Origin: CAIVAT01 sp964355945
Lineage (GTDB): Bacteria > Bacteroidota > Bacteroidia > Bacteroidales > FEN-979
Direction of reading: 5' to 3'
Length of the DNA stretch: 64,000 nt
NCBI GenBank assembly: GCA_964355945.1
Contig: CAYHGE010000003.1
Coordinates: forward strand, 44,186 to 108,185
Made by a program: the position numbers and the translations under genes. Positions 60,671 through 64,000 of the stretch are shown here, in pieces. Numbering within the stretch: the stretch's first letter is position 1; each line of letters begins with the position of its first letter. The notes beneath the pieces were generated by a model. The model was not told the origin of the DNA. It was given only the letters and a program-made list of their open reading frames with translations, and searched no databases.

Positions 60671-61144
60671 ATGAAAATCAGGTTACTGCTTATCGGAAAA
60701 ACAGAGGAGGAGTTTCTGAAAACCGGGATTCGCGAATATGAGATGCGAATTAGCAGGTATCTCCCTTTTGAAATAGTTGAGATACCTGCGTTGAAAAATG
60801 CGGCAAATCTTTCTTTTGCGGAACAAAATTCACGGGAATGTGAGATGATCAGCAAACGGCTTGTTCCAGGGGATGTTGTTGTTTTGCTTGATGAGAGAGG
60901 GACAGAGATGAGGTCGGTCGAATTTGCGGCATTTTTAAACAAACAGTTTCTATCAGGGAATAAAAACCTCGTATTTGTTGTCGGAGGGCCATTTGGGTTT
61001 GATCCGGCATTTAAAAAAAATGCAGCTTCCATACTTTCCCTATCCAGAATGACGTTTTCTCACCAGATGGTCCGACTTTTTTTTACCGAACAACTCTACC
61101 GGGCTCTCTCCATCATCCGGGGTGAATCGTATCATCATGAATGA
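60671..61144 (+). CDS. rlmH: 23S rRNA (pseudouridine-1915-N3)-methyltransferase RlmH
   Basis: RlmH methylates pseudouridine 1915 in helix 69 of 23S rRNA. From the ATG at 60671 it is 157 residues, the normal length. It has MKIRLLLIGKT at the start, the SPOUT-knot glycine motif VFVVGGPFGF (about 100-109), and the diagnostic C-terminal MTFSHQMVRLFFTEQLYRA and GESYHHE. An open frame extends upstream to 60578 but is not conserved. A near-consensus CATCTTTG (60653-60660) lies 10 nt before the ATG and may be its promoter. Confidence 0.96.
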   Translation: MKIRLLLIGKTEEEFLKTGIREYEMRISRYLPFEIVEIPALKNAANLSFAEQNSRECEMISKRLVPGDVVVLLDERGTEMRSVEFAAFLNKQFLSGNKNLVFVVGGPFGFDPAFKKNAASILSLSRMTFSHQMVRLFFTEQLYRALSIIRGESYHHE

Positions 61145-61216
61145 ACACAGGACAGTTTTTCAGTGTTAACAATATTTTAACGAAATGGTTAACAAATATT
61201 AACATCAATGGTAGTG

Positions 61217-61243
61217 TTGTAACTTTTTCATTTTATAAATTTG
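61217..61243 (+). promoter_or_regulatory. Candidate promoter for the MoxR operon
   Basis: TAAATTTG (61236-61243) fits the -7 consensus and TTG (61217-61219) lies 16 nt before it, slightly short of the usual spacing. The ATG follows 21 nt later. Confidence 0.45.
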
Positions 61244-61264
61244 CACCCTCAAAAAATCTATAAC

Positions 61265-62257
61265 ATGGTTGAAACCGACATCAAAGAATTGAACGAACGG
61301 ATCCAAAAGGAGAGCGCGTTTGTTGACATGGTGACGATGGAAATGCACAAAGTGATTGTTGGACAGAAGCAGATGATCGAGCGTTTGATGATCGGTCTGC
61401 TCGCAAATGGTCATATCCTGCTTGAAGGGGTGCCCGGACTGGCTAAAACTTTGGCAATAAAATCGTTGGCCAATTGTATTGAAGCAAAATTCAGTCGAAT
61501 TCAGTTCACGCCGGACTTGTTGCCTGCAGATTTGCTCGGTACGTTGATCTACAGTCAGAAAAATGAGGAATTCAAGGTTCGTAAAGGTCCTGTTTTTGCG
61601 AATTTTATTCTTGCAGATGAAATCAACCGCAGTCCGGCTAAGGTTCAGAGCGCCTTGCTTGAGGCCATGCAGGAGCGGCAGGTGACCATCGGGGATGAAA
61701 CATTTATTTTACCTGAACCGTTTTTGGTGCTGGCCACGGAGAACCCGATCGAGCAGGAAGGGACTTATCCTTTACCTGAAGCACAGGTAGACCGTTTTAT
61801 GCTGAAAGTAGTGATCGGTTACCCGGATAAGAAGGAGGAAAAAATGATCATCAGGCAGAACATCGGCAATGAGACATTTCACACCACTCCGATAATTACA
61901 ACTGCCGACATCATGCGTGCCAGGGCGATCACCCGCGAGGTTTACCTTGATGAAAAAATTGAAAACTACATCACTGATATTGTGTTTGCCAGCCGTTTTC
62001 CGGCCGACTATAAACTGAAGAAATTTGAAGGGCTGATCAGTTACGGCGGTTCTCCCCGGGCTAGCATCTACCTGGCCCTTGCTTCCAAAGCGTATGCATT
62101 TATCAAGCGGCGTGGTTATGTAATCCCTGAAGATATCCGGGCTGTTGCGTATGACGTACTGCGCCATCGCATCGGGTTGACTTATGAAGCAGAAGCTGAA
62201 AATATCACCTCAGAAGACATTATCAGCGAGATTCTTAACACAGTTGAAGTTCCCTAA
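61265..62257 (+). CDS. MoxR-family AAA+ ATPase
   Basis: From the ATG at 61265 this is 330 residues. The Walker A is LLEGVPGLAKT (about 58-68), Walker B is FILADEINRSPAKVQ, and the MoxR-specific ATENPIEQEGTYPLPEAQVDRFM region carries sensor 1. The C-terminal lid has SPRASIYLALASKAYA. MoxR proteins act as chaperones for VWA proteins. The next gene is DUF58, then a BatD-like gene, the usual Bacteroides aerotolerance-type order. A TTG 24 nt upstream would extend the frame but overlaps the promoter candidate. Confidence 0.94.
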   Translation: MVETDIKELNERIQKESAFVDMVTMEMHKVIVGQKQMIERLMIGLLANGHILLEGVPGLAKTLAIKSLANCIEAKFSRIQFTPDLLPADLLGTLIYSQKNEEFKVRKGPVFANFILADEINRSPAKVQSALLEAMQERQVTIGDETFILPEPFLVLATENPIEQEGTYPLPEAQVDRFMLKVVIGYPDKKEEKMIIRQNIGNETFHTTPIITTADIMRARAITREVYLDEKIENYITDIVFASRFPADYKLKKFEGLISYGGSPRASIYLALASKAYAFIKRRGYVIPEDIRAVAYDVLRHRIGLTYEAEAENITSEDIISEILNTVEVP

Positions 62258-62294
62258 ATTTCACCATTTCGCCATTCACCGTTTCGCTATTTAA
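62258..62294. repeat. Degenerate short tandem repeat between MoxR and DUF58 genes
   Basis: CATTTCGCCATTCACCGTTT-like units of about 9 nt (ATTTCACC, ATTTCGCC, ATTCACC, GTTTCGCT) fill the whole 42-nt spacer. The style is the same as the tracts at 49769 and 50303, with different unit sequence. Confidence 0.6.
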
Positions 62295-62299
62295 CTTAA

Positions 62300-63175
62300 A
62301 TGGAGTCAGCAGAGCTTTTCAAAAAGGTTCGTAAAATTGAGATCAAAACCCGGGGACTGAGCAATCAGATATTTTCGGGGCAGTATCATTCCGTATTTAA
62401 GGGACGTGGAATGACTTTTTCGGAAGTGCGGGAATATCAGCATGGAGATGACATAAGGAACATTGACTGGAATGTTACTGCCAGGTTTAACCATCCTTAT
62501 ATCAAGATATTTGATGAGGAACGTGAACTCACAGTCATGCTGCTGATTGATGTGAGTGCATCTAATCATTTCGGGACAAAAAAGGCATTCAAGCAGGATG
62601 TGATTACGGAAATCGCTGCAGTCCTCGCATTTAGCGCTATCCAGAACAATGATAAAGTAGGGGTGATCTTCTTTAGTAAAACAATCGAAAAGTTCATTCC
62701 GCCTAAAAAGGGGACATCCCATATTTTGAGGATCATCCGGGAGCTGATTGAATTCAAGCCTCAGCAGCAGGAAACCAACCTTACAGAGCCTTTGCGTTAT
62801 CTGACAAATGCCATCAAAAAGAGATGCACTGCTTTTCTGCTCAGCGATTTTCTCAACAGGGGTTTCGAAGATGCCATTAAAATTGCCAATAAAAAGCATG
62901 ACTTGATTGCTGTCAGGATTTATGATGAACGGGAAATCGAATTACCCGATGTTGGACTGGTAAGAGCACGTGACGCAGAAACCGGTAAACAAATCTGGGT
63001 CGATTCATCAGACCGGAGGGTTCGCAGGCAGTATGACAATTGGTACAAAGCACATCAGGAATACTTAACGGAGACTTTTTTACGCAGCGGGGTAGATGTT
63101 GCCAGGATTCCGACTGATCAGGACTATATCAAGCCGTTGCTGGGGCTTTTCAGGAAACGTGGAGCGAGAAGATAA
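62300..63175 (+). CDS. DUF58 / VWA-like protein of the MoxR-Bat operon
   Basis: This 291-residue cytoplasmic protein has the DUF58 hallmark near residue 40 (VREYQHGDDIRNIDWNVTAR), followed by KIFDEERELTVMLLIDVSAS with the start of a von Willebrand A-like fold (DVSAS in place of DxSxS). A late LLSDFL strand also fits. DUF58 proteins are partners of MoxR ATPases and are linked to envelope stress tolerance. It lies between the MoxR gene (42 nt) and the BatD-like gene (7 nt). Confidence 0.91.
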   Translation: MESAELFKKVRKIEIKTRGLSNQIFSGQYHSVFKGRGMTFSEVREYQHGDDIRNIDWNVTARFNHPYIKIFDEERELTVMLLIDVSASNHFGTKKAFKQDVITEIAAVLAFSAIQNNDKVGVIFFSKTIEKFIPPKKGTSHILRIIRELIEFKPQQQETNLTEPLRYLTNAIKKRCTAFLLSDFLNRGFEDAIKIANKKHDLIAVRIYDEREIELPDVGLVRARDAETGKQIWVDSSDRRVRRQYDNWYKAHQEYLTETFLRSGVDVARIPTDQDYIKPLLGLFRKRGARR

Positions 63176-63182
63176 TTGAGAA

Positions 63183-64000
63183 ATGATGAACTTTTGTAAA
63201 ATCTGCATATTAATATTATTCCTTGCTCTCCTTTCAACCGGAATGGCTCAGGAGGTGATTGTTTCAGCAAAGCTTGACACCAATGCCATGCTGATCGGTG
63301 ATCACGTTGGGTTGACATTAAAATACACCGGTCCGGCAAAATCACAGATTATCTGGCCATTCATGCCGGATACGATTTTAGGTTCCATTACTGTAATTGG
63401 CCGAGGAAAGATCGATACCACCTACTCTCCGGATAAAAATTCAGTTACCTTTTCCCAGCAATTGAATATAACCTGTTATGATTCAGGGTTCTATGCAATT
63501 CCGTCGATCCCTTTCAGGCATCGGATTATGCCAGATACTGCTGTTAAGGTATCCACTACTACGATGATGTTGCTTGCCGTGCATACCGTAAAGGTTGACA
63601 CCACACAGGCCATCAAACCGATTATCGGGCCAATGAAGGTTCCACTCACTTTTCGTGAAATGCTGCCCTGGATATTTGGTGCAATTGTTTTGATCACCCT
63701 TATCCTTGTCGCAATATGGTTCATCAGAAAACGACGGAGAAAAGAACCTGTTTTCAGATTAACACCCAAAGTAGTGTTTTTGCCGCATGAAACTGCCCTC
63801 AGGGAAATTGAAAAACTCAGGGTGAAAAAATTATGGCAGGCCGGAAGGGTAAAGGAATATCATTCTGAACTAACAGAGATTCTTCGTAAATATATTGAAG
63901 ACCGTTTTCAGGTGCCAGCCCTGGAACAAACAAGTTCAGAAATTACTGTGTCGCTGATGAATACCCCGGCTTGTTCTCCAGGGGCACTTGAACAGCTGGG
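63183..64000 (+). CDS. BatD-like membrane protein, 5' part (runs off the window)
   Basis: The frame opens at ATG 63183 (a second ATG at 63186) and has no stop before the window end, giving 272 codons. A signal peptide (about 1-20, STGMAQE) is followed by an extracytoplasmic beta-rich domain, one membrane helix (about 161-181, WIFGAIVLITLILVAIWFI), a basic stretch (RKRRRK), and a cytoplasmic helical region with LRKYIEDRF. This matches the BatD/DUF4381-like proteins that follow DUF58 in Bacteroidota aerotolerance operons. It follows DUF58 by 7 nt. The 3' end is missing. Confidence 0.78.
   Translation, partial: MMNFCKICILILFLALLSTGMAQEVIVSAKLDTNAMLIGDHVGLTLKYTGPAKSQIIWPFMPDTILGSITVIGRGKIDTTYSPDKNSVTFSQQLNITCYDSGFYAIPSIPFRHRIMPDTAVKVSTTTMMLLAVHTVKVDTTQAIKPIIGPMKVPLTFREMLPWIFGAIVLITLILVAIWFIRKRRRKEPVFRLTPKVVFLPHETALREIEKLRVKKLWQAGRVKEYHSELTEILRKYIEDRFQVPALEQTSSEITVSLMNTPACSPGALEQL

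Overview
The window looks like a chromosomal scaffold of a Bacteroidota bacterium, probably Bacteroidales or Marinilabiliales-like. The evidence is several secreted proteins with type IX secretion (T9SS) C-terminal sorting domains, SprB-type adhesin repeats, a TAnnTTTG -7 promoter element before many genes, few clear Shine-Dalgarno sequences, a Bacteroidota-style tmRNA, and the MoxR/DUF58/Bat gene order. Three runs of exactly 100 N (8604-8703, 10376-10475, 23543-23642) mark scaffold gaps. No plasmid, phage, IS element or CRISPR array is visible.

Layout. 1-4.4 kb holds housekeeping genes: xseA (3' end), xseB, and a minus-strand panC / flippase-like / rfaE2 / radA run. 4.6-10.4 kb holds a lone receiver protein, a NarL-type regulator with its histidine kinase, an M1 aminopeptidase and an MFS transporter, the last two broken by gaps. 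10.5-19.4 kb is a minus-strand surface-sugar operon: a TMTC-like TPR membrane glycosyltransferase, a YfhO-like protein, two FdtA-type ketoisomerase paralogues, an acetyltransferase, a PLP aminotransferase, a GtrA flippase and a GtrB-type glycosyltransferase. A second TMTC-like gene diverges from it at 19.5 kb.

21.3-38.2 kb is the most distinctive region. It encodes a PepSY-like protein, a small PIDGG-motif protein, three cohesin-like T9SS proteins (one also with a dockerin), and a 3361-residue adhesin with about 35 SprB repeats that ends in PKD-like, dockerin-like, cohesin-like and T9SS modules. The adhesin gene carries a 1584-bp higher-order repeat with at least one 768-bp stretch duplicated without change.

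38.7-49.8 kb holds a NarL-type regulator that opens an operon with three TMTC-like (DUF1736/GT105-type) TPR membrane proteins. Facing it is an operon of a DPM1-like polyprenyl-phosphate glycosyltransferase and two more TMTC-like proteins. Seven such paralogues therefore flank the adhesin/cohesin block. In animals TMTC enzymes use dolichyl-phosphate-mannose to O-mannosylate beta-sandwich cadherin domains. My main hypothesis is an analogous system that glycosylates the secreted beta-sandwich proteins here. This is inference from gene content.

49.9-64 kb contains tmRNA (proposed tag GDNYSFRLAA), gpsA, a TPR/PAS histidine kinase, a second small surface-polysaccharide group (methyltransferases, GT4, flippase), a YihY / nadC / DUF4783 run, rlmH, and the start of a MoxR / DUF58 / BatD-like aerotolerance-type operon that runs off the end.
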